In this document: piece by piece, positions 35,750 through 45,186 of the stretch
Position numbering within the stretch: position 1 is the first letter of the stretch
How the letters are laid out: each line of letters starts with the position of its first letter
From: Lachnospiraceae bacterium
Lineage (GTDB): Bacteria; Bacillota; Clostridia; Lachnospirales; Lachnospiraceae
DNA: 58,177 nucleotides
Assembly (NCBI GenBank): GCA_022792885.1
Contig: JAAWBX010000015.1
Coordinates: forward strand, 1 to 58,177
Direction of reading: 5' to 3'
Program-made: the position numbers and the translations under genes
The notes under the pieces: model-generated
What the model was told of the DNA's origin: nothing
What the model saw: only the letters and a program-made list of their open reading frames with translations
Database searches by the model: none

Positions 35750-36508
35750 ATGGCGGTTGTTTTTCTGATCGGGGGCCTGCTTTGCGGGCTTTATTATCTG
35801 GTGCTGGTCGGTTTTTCCGGCCTGCGGGCGGTTTTTTCTCTGTTTTGGCTGTTTCTGTCTCTTGTGTTTCTGTCCGGTTACGGGTTTATCCGCTTAAGTC
35901 GTCGGTTTCCCGGTCGTTTTAAGCTGCCTCCGGGTCTGAAGGTGTTTCTGGTTACGAGCGCGGTTCTTCTGTTCGGTCTTTTTCTGTTTGTGGAGAGTCG
36001 GATCGTGAAGGGAATGATCTGGGAGGAACCGGAGGAAGTGCCGGGTTACGCGATCGTGCTGGGAGCCGGCGTGCGGGGCAGCACGGTGTCCAAGATTCTG
36101 AAGCAGCGGCTGGATGCGGCCGTCGCTTACTGGCGGGCTCACCCGGAGGTCGTTTTAGTCGTGTCCGGAGGCCAGGGGACGGGGGAGGATATCACGGAAG
36201 CGGAGGCCATGTACGAGTATCTGGTCCGGGCCGGCGTGGCGAAAAACCGGATCGTCCGGGAAGGGCGTTCCAGGAATACGGTGGAGAATCTCACGAACAG
36301 CCTGGCGATCCTGGTAAACCGGGACGAGCCGCTGGCGGTGGTCACAAGTGATTTTCATATGTTCCGGGCCGTTAAGATCGCGCAGGGGCTGACGGACCAG
36401 CAGGTTTTCGGGATTCCGGCCGCCACGGATATCTGGAATTTGCCCAACAACCTGGCGAGGGAGTTTTTTGCGGTATTGAAAGACTGGTTTTTTGGAAATA
36501 TAGATTAA
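35750..36508 (+). CDS. YdcF/SanA-like membrane protein (DUF218)
   Basis: A 252-residue protein with three or four N-terminal transmembrane helices (residues 1-85) and a DUF218 domain with YAIVLGAGVRGSTVSKIL, VVSGGQGTGEDITEAEAM, EGRSRNTVENL and VTSDFHMFRA. DUF218 proteins such as SanA and ElyC affect envelope integrity; the biochemical activity is unsettled. It sits between the U32 gene and the metalloprotease gene. Confidence 0.88.
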   Translation: MAVVFLIGGLLCGLYYLVLVGFSGLRAVFSLFWLFLSLVFLSGYGFIRLSRRFPGRFKLPPGLKVFLVTSAVLLFGLFLFVESRIVKGMIWEEPEEVPGYAIVLGAGVRGSTVSKILKQRLDAAVAYWRAHPEVVLVVSGGQGTGEDITEAEAMYEYLVRAGVAKNRIVREGRSRNTVENLTNSLAILVNRDEPLAVVTSDFHMFRAVKIAQGLTDQQVFGIPAATDIWNLPNNLAREFFAVLKDWFFGNID

Positions 36509-36521
36509 AAGGAGGTAACGG

Positions 36522-39467
36522 ATGAAAGCGGAACGGATACAGGCTTATGAGGTGGTGAAAGAACAGGCGATTTCGGAGTTGAATTCACAGGCGGTGATCC
36601 TGCGCCATAAAAAGAGCGGGGCGCGCCTGTTTTTGTTGTCGAATGAAGATGAAAATAAGGTGTTTACGATCGGATTCCGGACGCCGCCCGCGGACAGTAC
36701 GGGACTTCCGCATATTCTGGAACATTCGGTGCTGTGCGGTTCCCGGAAGTTTCCGGCCAAGGATCCCTTTGTGGAACTGGCCAAAGGATCCCTGAATACG
36801 TTTTTAAACGCGATGACCTATCCGGATAAGACCGTCTATCCGGTGGCGAGCTGCAACGATCAGGATTTTCAAAATCTGATGGACGTTTATCTGGACGCGG
36901 TGTTTTATCCGAATATTTATCGGAATGAGAAGATCTTTCGCCAGGAGGGCTGGCATTATGAGCTGGAGGACGAGGAAAGCGAACTGTGTTTAAACGGGGT
37001 CGTGTACAACGAGATGAAGGGGGAATTTTCCTCGCCGGAGAGTATTCTGGACCGCTTTACGCGCAGCGTCCTGTTTCCGGATACCTGTTACGCGTTCGAA
37101 TCCGGCGGCGATCCGAAGGAGATTCCGGGATTGTCGTGGGAGGCGTTCCTGGAATTTCACCGCCGCTATTATCATCCCTCCAACAGCTATATTTACCTGT
37201 ACGGGGATATGGATATGGAGGAAAAGCTGAAGTGGCTGGATGAGGCTTATTTATCCCGGTTTGACGCCCTGGAAGTGGATTCAAAGGTTCGTTATCAGGA
37301 GCCTTTTAAGTCTCCGGTGGAGAAGAGGGTTTATTTCCCGATCACGGAAGAACAATCCGAGGAGGAGGAAAGCTATCTGTCCGTGAACGTGGTGACAGGG
37401 ACCGATCTGGACAAAGAACTGTACGTGGCTTTTCCGATTCTGGAATATGCGCTGATCTCGGCGCCGGGAGCGCCCTTAAAACAGGCGCTTTTGGACGCGG
37501 GGATCGGGACGGATATCTTCGGGGGATATGAGAGCGGTATCCTTCAGCCTTATTTTACGGTGGCGGCCAAAGGGGCCGGTCCCGAAAAGAAGGAGGCGTT
37601 TCTTAACGTGGTGGAGGAGACGCTCCGGAAGATGGCGGAAACGGGCGTCAATAAGAAATCTCTGGAAGCCGGTATCAATTATTATGAGTTTAAATATCGG
37701 GAAGCCGATTACGGATCTTTCCCCAAGGGACTGATGTACGGCCTTCAGTGTTTTGACAGTTGGCTGTACGATGAGACGGATCCGCTGATGCATCTGTGCT
37801 ATGAAGAGACGTTTCGGAGCCTGAAAAAGAAGGCGGAGGAAGGTTATTTCGAAAGCCTGATCCGGGATTATCTGCTGGATAACCCTCACCGGGCGACGGT
37901 GCTGGTCCTCCCGAAGAAGGGGCTGCAAAAAGAGCAGGAGGAGGCTCTGGCAGAAAAACTGTCCGGGATAAAAGCGTCCTGGAGCGGGGAGGAACGGGTG
38001 GCGAGGGTGCTTGCTACGAAAGAACTGATCGCGTATCAGGAAACGCCCTCCCCGAAAGAGGATCTGGAGAAGATCCCGCTGCTTAAAAGGGAGGATATCG
38101 GCCGGAAGGCCGCGCCGTTCCATTTTACGGAGAAGAGGGAGCGGGAGATTCCGGTGATTCATTCGGAAATGTTTACGGCCGGGATCGGCTATCTGAAAAT
38201 TCTGTTTGACGTGGGGGAAGTGCGGGAGGAAGATCTGGGGTATCTGGGCCTGTTAAAGTCGATTCTGGGGCTGGTGGATACCGGGCGTTACGCGTATCAG
38301 GATCTGTTTAACGAGATCTATCGCAGAAGCGGCGGCATCGCTACGGCGGTCAACGCCTATCCGAAGCTGGAAGAGCCGGGCGAATTTACGGGAACCTTTG
38401 AGTTTTCGGCCAAAGTTTTTTATGAGGAACTGGATTTTGCTTTCGAGATGATCGGGGAGATGGCGTTTCATTCGAAATTCCGGGATGAGAAGCGCCTGAA
38501 AGAATTACTGGATGAGCTGAAATCGAGATGTCAGGCCAGGTTGTTGTCCGCGGGCCATTCGGCGGCCGTTTTGCGGGCCGCGTCCTATCAGAATGCCATG
38601 GCGTATTTTAACGACCGGATCGGCGGGATCGCTTATTATAAGTTCCTGGAATACGCGGTCGGGCATTTTGACGAGGTAAAGGAAACGCTGATGAGCAAGT
38701 GCGAAGCGCTTTGCCGGCTTCTGTTCCGGAAAAAGAATATGAAGATCAGCTATACGGCCGATGAGGACGGATACCGGAAGCTGCCGGACAGTCTTTCGCG
38801 CTTTTTGAAGGCGATGCCGGATGGGGAGGAAGCGCCCGGCGGGGACAACGGGTTCGGCGGACAAAGCCATGCGTTCGCTCTTTCTCGGAAAAACGAGGGT
38901 TTTGCGGTTTCGTCCGGCGTTCAGTATGTCGCCCGCTGCGGGAATTTCCGTCAGAAGGGGTTTTCTTACAGCGGCGTCCTGCGCGTTTTGAAAGTGATTT
39001 TAAGTTACGATTATTTGTGGTTGAAGGTGCGGGTAAAAGGCGGCGCTTACGGCTGCATGACCAGTTTTAACCGGACCGGGGAGGGGTATTTTGTCTCTTA
39101 CCGGGATCCGAATCTGACGGCCACGAACGAAGTGTATGAGAATATCCCGGCTTATCTGGAGAATTTTGACGTGGACGAGCGGGACATGACGAAGTATATT
39201 ATCGGAACCATCAGCGAGGTCGATTCGCCTCTGAATCCGAGCGCCAAGGGGAACCGGGATCTGTGGGCTTATATGTCCGGCGTGACGGAGGCGATGCTTC
39301 AGAAAGAGCGGGAGCAGATTCTGGAAGCTTCGCCGGAGGATATCCGGAAGCTTTCCGGGGTTGTAGCGGCGATTCTGGCTTCCGGGAGCCTCTGCGTGAT
39401 CGGAAACGAGAAGAAGGTGAAGGAAGCGGCGGAGCTGTTTGGCGAAGTGAAGAATCTGTTTGCCTGA
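36522..39467 (+). CDS. Zinc metalloprotease of the M16C (presequence protease/insulinase-like) family
   Basis: A 981-residue M16C peptidase, full length with four structural repeats. The inverted zinc motif HILEH (residues 64-68) lies in GLPHILEHSVLCGSRKFP, followed by KGSLNTFLNAMTYPDKTVYP and the downstream glutamate region VVYNEMKGEFSSPESIL. The C-terminal half keeps the GGAYGCM and YRDPNL motifs. It lacks a signal peptide, so it is cytoplasmic and probably degrades peptides in a closed chamber. AAGGAGG precedes the start. Confidence 0.95.
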   Translation: MKAERIQAYEVVKEQAISELNSQAVILRHKKSGARLFLLSNEDENKVFTIGFRTPPADSTGLPHILEHSVLCGSRKFPAKDPFVELAKGSLNTFLNAMTYPDKTVYPVASCNDQDFQNLMDVYLDAVFYPNIYRNEKIFRQEGWHYELEDEESELCLNGVVYNEMKGEFSSPESILDRFTRSVLFPDTCYAFESGGDPKEIPGLSWEAFLEFHRRYYHPSNSYIYLYGDMDMEEKLKWLDEAYLSRFDALEVDSKVRYQEPFKSPVEKRVYFPITEEQSEEEESYLSVNVVTGTDLDKELYVAFPILEYALISAPGAPLKQALLDAGIGTDIFGGYESGILQPYFTVAAKGAGPEKKEAFLNVVEETLRKMAETGVNKKSLEAGINYYEFKYREADYGSFPKGLMYGLQCFDSWLYDETDPLMHLCYEETFRSLKKKAEEGYFESLIRDYLLDNPHRATVLVLPKKGLQKEQEEALAEKLSGIKASWSGEERVARVLATKELIAYQETPSPKEDLEKIPLLKREDIGRKAAPFHFTEKREREIPVIHSEMFTAGIGYLKILFDVGEVREEDLGYLGLLKSILGLVDTGRYAYQDLFNEIYRRSGGIATAVNAYPKLEEPGEFTGTFEFSAKVFYEELDFAFEMIGEMAFHSKFRDEKRLKELLDELKSRCQARLLSAGHSAAVLRAASYQNAMAYFNDRIGGIAYYKFLEYAVGHFDEVKETLMSKCEALCRLLFRKKNMKISYTADEDGYRKLPDSLSRFLKAMPDGEEAPGGDNGFGGQSHAFALSRKNEGFAVSSGVQYVARCGNFRQKGFSYSGVLRVLKVILSYDYLWLKVRVKGGAYGCMTSFNRTGEGYFVSYRDPNLTATNEVYENIPAYLENFDVDERDMTKYIIGTISEVDSPLNPSAKGNRDLWAYMSGVTEAMLQKEREQILEASPEDIRKLSGVVAAILASGSLCVIGNEKKVKEAAELFGEVKNLFA

Positions 39468-39494
39468 ATGGTTTATGAAAACAAAGGAGAAGCT

Positions 39495-40394
39495 ATGAAT
39501 GAGCGTTACAAGTCCGGATTCGTATCGTTGATCGGCCGTCCCAACGTGGGGAAATCCACGCTGATGAATCGGCTGATCGGCCAGAAAATCGCTATTACCT
39601 CGGATAAGCCGCAGACCACAAGAAACCGGATCCAGACCGTATATACCGACGAGGAAGGGCAGATTATTTTTCTGGATACGCCGGGGATTCACAAAGCCAG
39701 GAACAAACTGGGCGAATATATGGTGAATGTGGCGGAGCGGACGCTGAAGGATGTGGATGTGATTCTGTGGCTGGTGGAGCCGGCCGGTTACATCGGCGCG
39801 GGAGAACAGCATATTCTGACGTGTTTAAAACAGGTGAAGACGCCGGTGATTCTGATCATTAACAAAGTGGATACGATCGCCCGGGACGAGGTGCTTAAAT
39901 ACATCGATCTGTACCGGAACGCGTACAACTTCGCGGAGATCATTCCGGTATCGGCGCTTAAGGGGACCAACACGGACACGGTGATCGGGCAGCTGATGAA
40001 ATATATGCCGGAGGGTCCGCGGTACTACGACGAAGATACGGTAACGGATCAGCCCATGCGCCAGATCGCGGCCGAGCTGATCCGGGAGAAGGCGCTTCGA
40101 TGCTTAAGCGACGAGATTCCTCACGGGATCGCGATCGTCATTGAGAAAATGACGGAGCGGAAAAACGGGATGTTCGATATCGAGGCGTCGATCGTCTGCG
40201 AGCGGGATTCTCATAAGGGCATTATTATCGGAAAAGGAGGCGCGATGCTGAAAAAAATCGGCAGCGCGGCCCGGTACGAGATCGAAAGCCTGATGGGGAC
40301 CCGGGTGAATTTAAAACTTTGGGTAAAGGTCCGTAAAAACTGGCGGGATAACGAGTTGTATATGAAAAATTACGGCTATGATCCGCGGAAGTAG
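39495..40394 (+). CDS. era: GTPase Era
   Basis: A 299-residue Era: GRPNVGKST (G1), DTPGIH (G3), NKVDT (G4), then the C-terminal KH domain with IIGKGGAMLKKIGSAAR. It binds the 3' end of 16S rRNA during 30S assembly. The ATG at 39495 follows AAAGGAG; an ATG 27 bases earlier has no ribosome binding site. recO follows after 12 bases, the usual Firmicutes order. Confidence 0.98.
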   Translation: MNERYKSGFVSLIGRPNVGKSTLMNRLIGQKIAITSDKPQTTRNRIQTVYTDEEGQIIFLDTPGIHKARNKLGEYMVNVAERTLKDVDVILWLVEPAGYIGAGEQHILTCLKQVKTPVILIINKVDTIARDEVLKYIDLYRNAYNFAEIIPVSALKGTNTDTVIGQLMKYMPEGPRYYDEDTVTDQPMRQIAAELIREKALRCLSDEIPHGIAIVIEKMTERKNGMFDIEASIVCERDSHKGIIIGKGGAMLKKIGSAARYEIESLMGTRVNLKLWVKVRKNWRDNELYMKNYGYDPRK

Positions 40395-40406
40395 CCGGAG
40401 GGCGAT

Positions 40407-41084
40407 ATGAACGATACGGAAGTGACCGGTATGGTGCTTTCGGCCATGCCGGTGGGGGAGTACGATAAGCGAATCGTACTTTTGACGAGAGAACGGGGAA
40501 AAATCTCGGCTTTTGCCAGGGGGGCCAGGCGGCCGGGCAGTTCGTTCGGCGCCTGCTGCCGTCCGTTTTCTTTCGGCGAGTTTACTCTTTATGAGGGGCG
40601 CAGCGCTTATACGCTGAAAGCGGCCCGGGTCGTGGAGTATTTTGAGGAGCTAAGCTGCGACCTGCCCGGAGTTTATTACGGTTTTTATTTTCTGGATTTT
40701 GCCGGTTATTACAGCAGGGAAGGCGGCGACGAGTGGGAGATGCTGAAACTGTTGTACTGCGCGCTTGCGGCTCTGGGGAAGGAAAGCCTGGACAATGATC
40801 TGGTTCAGGCGGTTTTTGAACTGAAGGCCATGATGATCAACGGGGATTATTCCGGCTGTCCGCCCGGGGGGATTCGGGAAGCCACGGCCTATGCCATGGA
40901 TTTTGTGATGCGCGCGCCGGTGGAGAAGCTGTTTACGTTTACGCTTTCCGAGGAGATCTGCCGGGAATTTATCCGATGCGCCGAAGATCTGAAGGATTAT
41001 TACATCCACCGTGAGTTTTCTTCTCTTGGTGTGCTGAAGGAGATGAAAGCGTTTTCGAAGGGGGCGCCGGATACAATTTCTTAA
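40407..41084 (+). CDS. recO: DNA repair protein RecO
   Basis: A 225-residue RecO, slightly short. The N-terminal OB domain is clear (VTGMVLSAMPVGEYDKRIVLL; GKISAFARGARRPGSSF; GEFTLYEGRSAYTLKAARVV). The C-terminal helical domain keeps only a minimal version of the cysteine region (a single GCPPGG), so the zinc site of the Deinococcus protein is not formed. RecO helps load RecA and anneal strands. Confidence 0.93.
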   Translation: MNDTEVTGMVLSAMPVGEYDKRIVLLTRERGKISAFARGARRPGSSFGACCRPFSFGEFTLYEGRSAYTLKAARVVEYFEELSCDLPGVYYGFYFLDFAGYYSREGGDEWEMLKLLYCALAALGKESLDNDLVQAVFELKAMMINGDYSGCPPGGIREATAYAMDFVMRAPVEKLFTFTLSEEICREFIRCAEDLKDYYIHREFSSLGVLKEMKAFSKGAPDTIS

Positions 41085-41094
41085 TCTTTACCTG

Positions 41095-41123
41095 TTGAAA
41101 ATGTTACAAAAACAGGATACAAT
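41095..41123 (+). promoter_or_regulatory. Sigma-A promoter for the lipoprotein-glyS unit
   Basis: TTGAAA, 17 bases, TACAAT, located 32-60 bases upstream of the lipoprotein start and directly after recO. Confidence 0.8.
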
Positions 41124-41154
41124 AAGTACGATTAAGAAGCGAGGAGGTTTTCAG

Positions 41155-41823
41155 ATGAAAAAGCGGACATGTTTGTTATTGCTGGCGGTTCTGGCCGCGT
41201 TCGTTTTTACCGGATGCAAGGGAAAAGACGATATTTATGAACCGGTTGTTTCCGGGTTGTATGTGAGGGAAGACGGAAGCGTGGTCAGTGCGGACGTCGA
41301 GGATTTCGGAAAGTCTTATTATGATAAAGCGGAACTGCAAAAGTTTGTGGAAGAGGAAGTGATCGCTTACAACGACGCCGCGGTTTCGCAGCCTTACGCT
41401 TACGCGGCCGAGGACGTGGACGAGGAGGAGATGCTTCCGGTAAGCATTCTGAGTCTGTCGGCGGAGAGCGGAAAGGCCAGCCTTCTGCTGAATTTCGTGA
41501 AAGCGTCGGATTATCTGGATTTTAACAAGGATACCAATGCGATGGTGACGCAGATGTCCCAGTGTACGTCCAAAGAGGCGGTCGAGAACGGGCTGTCGTT
41601 TGATAATATGAAGGATAAGGACGGGAACGCGGCCGGGGCCGATCAGGCGAAGAAGAGGAAGAAGAATTTTTATCTGACGGTTACCGTTTCCGATAAACTG
41701 GCGGAGGGGCTCCCCATTCAGGTGCAGGGGACGATTCAGTTTGTGAGCAAAAATGTGGAGGTTACCGGGACGAACGAGGTAAAAGTTCCGGCCGGCGAGA
41801 GCGCCGTGATCATTTATAAATAA
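41155..41823 (+). CDS. Putative lipoprotein
   Basis: A 222-residue secreted lipoprotein. The N-terminus MKKRTCLLLLAVLAAFVFTGCKG has a basic n-region, hydrophobic core and FTGC lipobox, so cysteine 19-20 region would be lipidated and the protein anchored outside the membrane. The start after GAGGAGG is clear. The mature part has no recognised domain; it is acidic, with a repeated pattern of short beta strands and a GNAAGADQAKKRKKN linker. It is 36 bases ahead of glyS, but a functional link is not evident. Confidence 0.85.
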   Translation: MKKRTCLLLLAVLAAFVFTGCKGKDDIYEPVVSGLYVREDGSVVSADVEDFGKSYYDKAELQKFVEEEVIAYNDAAVSQPYAYAAEDVDEEEMLPVSILSLSAESGKASLLLNFVKASDYLDFNKDTNAMVTQMSQCTSKEAVENGLSFDNMKDKDGNAAGADQAKKRKKNFYLTVTVSDKLAEGLPIQVQGTIQFVSKNVEVTGTNEVKVPAGESAVIIYK

Positions 41824-41859
41824 GACGGCGAAGTAAAAGAAAAGAAGAGGATAAGAAGA

Positions 41860-43248
41860 ATGGAAAAGACGATGGAAAAGATCGTGGCGCTTGCCAAATC
41901 CCGCGGTTTCGTGTATCCCGGTTCCGAGATATACGGCGGTCTGGCGAATACCTGGGATTACGGCAATCTCGGCGTCGAGCTGAAGAATAACGTGAAGAAA
42001 GCCTGGTGGCAGAAGTTTGTGCAGGAAAGTCCTTACAATGTGGGTGTGGACTGCGCGATTCTGATGAATTCCCAGACCTGGGTGGCGTCCGGCCATCTGG
42101 GCGGTTTTTCGGATCCTTTGATGGATTGTAAAGGCTGCCATGAACGTTTTCGCGCCGATAAGCTGATCGAGGATTATCTGGAGGAGAACGGGATCCGGGT
42201 CGAGGGCAGCGTGGACGGCTGGACGCGGGAGGAGATGAGACAATATATTGACGATCACGGGATCGTTTGTCCTACCTGCGGAAAAAAAGATTTTACGGAT
42301 ATCCGCGAGTTTAACCTGATGTTCAAGACGTTCCAGGGTGTGACGGAGGACGCCAAAAACACGGTCTATCTGCGCCCGGAGACCGCGCAGGGGATTTTTG
42401 TGAATTTCAAGAACGTACAGAGGACTTCCCGCAAGAAGGTGCCGTTCGGGATCGGCCAGATCGGGAAGTCGTTCCGCAACGAGATCACGCCGGGGAATTT
42501 TACGTTCCGCACCAGGGAGTTCGAGCAGATGGAACTGGAATTCTTCTGCAAGCCGGATACGGATCTGGAGTGGTTTGCTTACTGGAAAGAATATTGCATC
42601 AACTGGCTGAAGGCGTTGGGCATCCGGGACGAGGAGCTCAGGGCCAGGGATCATTCGCGGGAAGAGCTCTGCTTCTATTCCAAGGCGACGACCGACCTGG
42701 AATTTTTGTTCCCCTTCGGCTGGGGCGAATTGTGGGGGATTGCGGATCGTACGAATTATGATCTGACCCAGCATCAGAATACGTCGGGTGAAGATCTGAG
42801 TTATTTTGACGATGAGACGCACGAGAGATACATCCCGTATGTGATCGAGCCTTCTTTGGGAGCGGACCGGGTGACGCTGGCGTTTCTTTGCAGCGCGTAC
42901 GACGAGGAGGAGCTGGAGGGAGGCGATATGCGCACGGTCCTGCATTTCCATCCGGCGATCGCGCCGGTGAAGATCGGCGTGCTGCCTTTGTCCAAGAAAC
43001 TGAACGAGGGCGCGGAGAAGGTCTACGCGGAGCTCAGTAAATATTATAATTGCGAATTTGACGATCGCGGCAATATCGGGAAACGTTACCGCCGCCAGGA
43101 CGAGATCGGAACGCCGTTCTGCGTTACGTATGATTTTGATTCGGAGACGGACCAGGCCGTGACCGTTCGCGACCGGGATACCATGGATCAGGTCCGGGTG
43201 CCGATCGCGGAGCTTAAAGGGTATCTGGAAGAGAAGTTCCGGTTCTAA
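41860..43248 (+). CDS. glyS: Glycyl-tRNA synthetase (single-chain, class II)
   Basis: A 462-residue homodimeric GlyRS of the archaeal/eukaryal-like type used in many Firmicutes (also called glyQS). Motifs: [22 protein letters not shown] near the start (cut to 20 residues in any one copy), motif 2 [19 protein letters not shown], motif 3 region [13 protein letters not shown] and the C-terminal anticodon-binding domain. It charges tRNA-Gly. I saw no T-box leader in the short upstream gap. Confidence 0.97.
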   Translation: MEKTMEKIVALAKSRGFVYPGSEIYGGLANTWDYGNLGVELKNNVKKAWWQKFVQESPYNVGVDCAILMNSQTWVASGHLGGFSDPLMDCKGCHERFRADKLIEDYLEENGIRVEGSVDGWTREEMRQYIDDHGIVCPTCGKKDFTDIREFNLMFKTFQGVTEDAKNTVYLRPETAQGIFVNFKNVQRTSRKKVPFGIGQIGKSFRNEITPGNFTFRTREFEQMELEFFCKPDTDLEWFAYWKEYCINWLKALGIRDEELRARDHSREELCFYSKATTDLEFLFPFGWGELWGIADRTNYDLTQHQNTSGEDLSYFDDETHERYIPYVIEPSLGADRVTLAFLCSAYDEEELEGGDMRTVLHFHPAIAPVKIGVLPLSKKLNEGAEKVYAELSKYYNCEFDDRGNIGKRYRRQDEIGTPFCVTYDFDSETDQAVTVRDRDTMDQVRVPIAELKGYLEEKFRF

Positions 43249-43264
43249 AAAGAGAATGTTTCGG

Positions 43265-43308
43265 ACCGGCCGCGCGGGGCGCGTGCGGAAGCTGCGGGCG
43301 CGGCCGGT
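43265..43308. other. GC-rich inverted repeat between glyS and asnB
   Basis: Perfect 11-base arms accggccgcgc/gcgcggccggt around a 22-base loop, ending 30 bases before the asnB start. There is no T-run, so it is more likely an mRNA structure that separates or modulates glyS and asnB expression than a full terminator. Confidence 0.65.
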
Positions 43309-43338
43309 GATGTGGAGAAGATCGGGAGGGAGACGCCT

Positions 43339-45186
43339 ATGTGCGGGATCTGTGGTTTTACCGGGAAGGTTGAGAACGGCGAACAGGTATTACAGAAGAT
43401 GACAGACATCATTGCTCACAGGGGGCCGGACGGGGCGGGCGTTTATCTGAACGACGACGTGGCGCTGGGACACCGGCGTTTAAGCATTATCGACCTGGAT
43501 CTCGGCGGACAGCCGATGTTCAGCCGGGATAAGAAACTGGCGATCGTGTTCAACGGTGAGATCTATAATTATAAAGAGATTCGGGCGGAACTGGAAGAAC
43601 AGGGTTATGAATTTGTCACAAACTGCGATACGGAAGTATTGATCGTGGGGTATCAGGCTTACGGCACGGAGATACTGAAGCATGTCCGCGGGATGTTCGC
43701 GTTCGCTCTCTGGGACGGGGAGAGGCGGCAGATCTTTGCGGCCAGGGATTTTTTCGGTATCAAGCCTTTTTATTATGCGGTGGAGGACGGGCACCTGATT
43801 TTCGGCTCGGAGATCAAGAGCATTCTGGAGAACCCGTTATATAAGAAAGAAATGAATCCGGCGGCCCTGGAACAGTATCTGACGTTTCAGTATTCGGTCC
43901 TGCCGGAGACGTTTTTTAAAGGCGTTTACAAATTGATGCCGGGCCATTTTATGATCTTTAAGGACGGGCAGGCAGAGATCGAACGATTCTGGCAGCCGGA
44001 TTTTGCCATGGATGATTCGCAGGATCTGGATGCGCTGGTGGATCGGATCGACGAGGTTATACAGGATTCGGTGAAGTATCATATGGTATCCGACGTGGAG
44101 GTGGGGTCCTTTCTTTCCAGTGGGATCGATTCCAGTTTCCTGACGGCCAGTCTGACGAAGAACAATCAGTCGGCCCGGACGTTTACCGTGGGTTTCGGCG
44201 ATCCGAAATATAACGAGATCTCCTATGCGAAGGAACTTTGCGAGATCCTTGGGATCGAGCACAACGGAAAGCTGATTTCGGAGGAGGAGTTCTGGGAAGT
44301 TTTAAAGAAAGTCCAGTGGCATATGGACGAGCCGCTGGCGGATCCGGCCGCGGTGGCCCTGTATTTTGTGGACAGGGAGGCCCGCAAAAAGGTAAAGGTG
44401 GTTTTATCCGGCGAGGGGGCCGACGAATTGTTCGGCGGCTATAATATCTACCATGAACCGATCTCGCTGGCCGGGATGAGGAAGCTTCCGCAGTGGTTTT
44501 TGAGGGCGCTGGCGGCGTTGGCCTCGGCCGTTCCTTTTTCTTTTAAAGGGAAGAATTTTCTGATCCGGGCCAGTAAATCCGTGGAAGAGCGCTTCATCGG
44601 GAATGCGTATATTTTCAGTCCGAAGGAGCGGGAGAAGCTCTTAAAACAGGCGCCTTCGGGCGTGCTGCCCTCCGATCTGACGAAGCCTTTTTATGAGAAA
44701 GTTGCGGATTTGGACGATACGACCAAGATGCAGTATATTGATCTGAACTTCTGGCTTCTGGGAGATATTCTTTTAAAAACGGACAAGATGTCGATGGCCA
44801 ATTCGCTGGAGAGCCGGGTGCCGTTTTTAGACAGGGAAGTATTCCGGGTGGCCCGCACGATTCCGACCCGGTACAAGGTGACGGATACCGAGACGAAGTT
44901 TGCCATGCGCAGGGCGGCGAACCGTTATGTGCCGGAGGCGTGGGCGAAGAAGAAGAAACTGGGATTTCCGGTCCCGATCCGGGTTATGCTGAAGGAAGAG
45001 AAGTATTACCGGATCGTGAGGGAGGCTTTCACCGGCGAGACGGCGGAAGAATTTTTCCGCACGGAGGAACTGGTGAAGCTTCTGGATGCTCATAAAAACG
45101 GGAAGGCGGATACCAGCCGGAAGATCTGGACCGTTTATATGTTCCTGCTGTGGTATGAAGTGTATTTTGAGGAAAGATGCCGATGA
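43339..45186 (+). CDS. asnB: Asparagine synthetase (glutamine-hydrolysing)
   Basis: A 615-residue AsnB. The true start MCGICGF exposes the catalytic Cys2 after Met removal; GGGAGGGA precedes it. N-terminal class II glutaminase (AHRGPDGAG; HRRLSIIDL; FNGEIYNY) and C-terminal synthetase with the SSGIDSSFL PP-loop and LSGEGADELFGGY. It makes asparagine from aspartate, ATP and glutamine. A paralogue of this kind can also amidate cell-wall precursors, so its exact role is not certain. It overlaps the next gene by ATGA. Confidence 0.95.
   Translation: MCGICGFTGKVENGEQVLQKMTDIIAHRGPDGAGVYLNDDVALGHRRLSIIDLDLGGQPMFSRDKKLAIVFNGEIYNYKEIRAELEEQGYEFVTNCDTEVLIVGYQAYGTEILKHVRGMFAFALWDGERRQIFAARDFFGIKPFYYAVEDGHLIFGSEIKSILENPLYKKEMNPAALEQYLTFQYSVLPETFFKGVYKLMPGHFMIFKDGQAEIERFWQPDFAMDDSQDLDALVDRIDEVIQDSVKYHMVSDVEVGSFLSSGIDSSFLTASLTKNNQSARTFTVGFGDPKYNEISYAKELCEILGIEHNGKLISEEEFWEVLKKVQWHMDEPLADPAAVALYFVDREARKKVKVVLSGEGADELFGGYNIYHEPISLAGMRKLPQWFLRALAALASAVPFSFKGKNFLIRASKSVEERFIGNAYIFSPKEREKLLKQAPSGVLPSDLTKPFYEKVADLDDTTKMQYIDLNFWLLGDILLKTDKMSMANSLESRVPFLDREVFRVARTIPTRYKVTDTETKFAMRRAANRYVPEAWAKKKKLGFPVPIRVMLKEEKYYRIVREAFTGETAEEFFRTEELVKLLDAHKNGKADTSRKIWTVYMFLLWYEVYFEERCR

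Noticed and set aside
41084..41860. A T-box leader for glyS
   Set aside because: Only 36 bases separate the lipoprotein stop from glyS and no T-box consensus or antiterminator hairpin was seen upstream of either gene.
41176..42951. A 591-codon open frame on the minus strand opposite the lipoprotein and glyS genes
   Set aside because: It is a shadow of the strongly biased plus-strand codons; it is rich in His/Arg/Leu/Ile without any motif, has no ribosome binding site, and lies opposite a certain gene.
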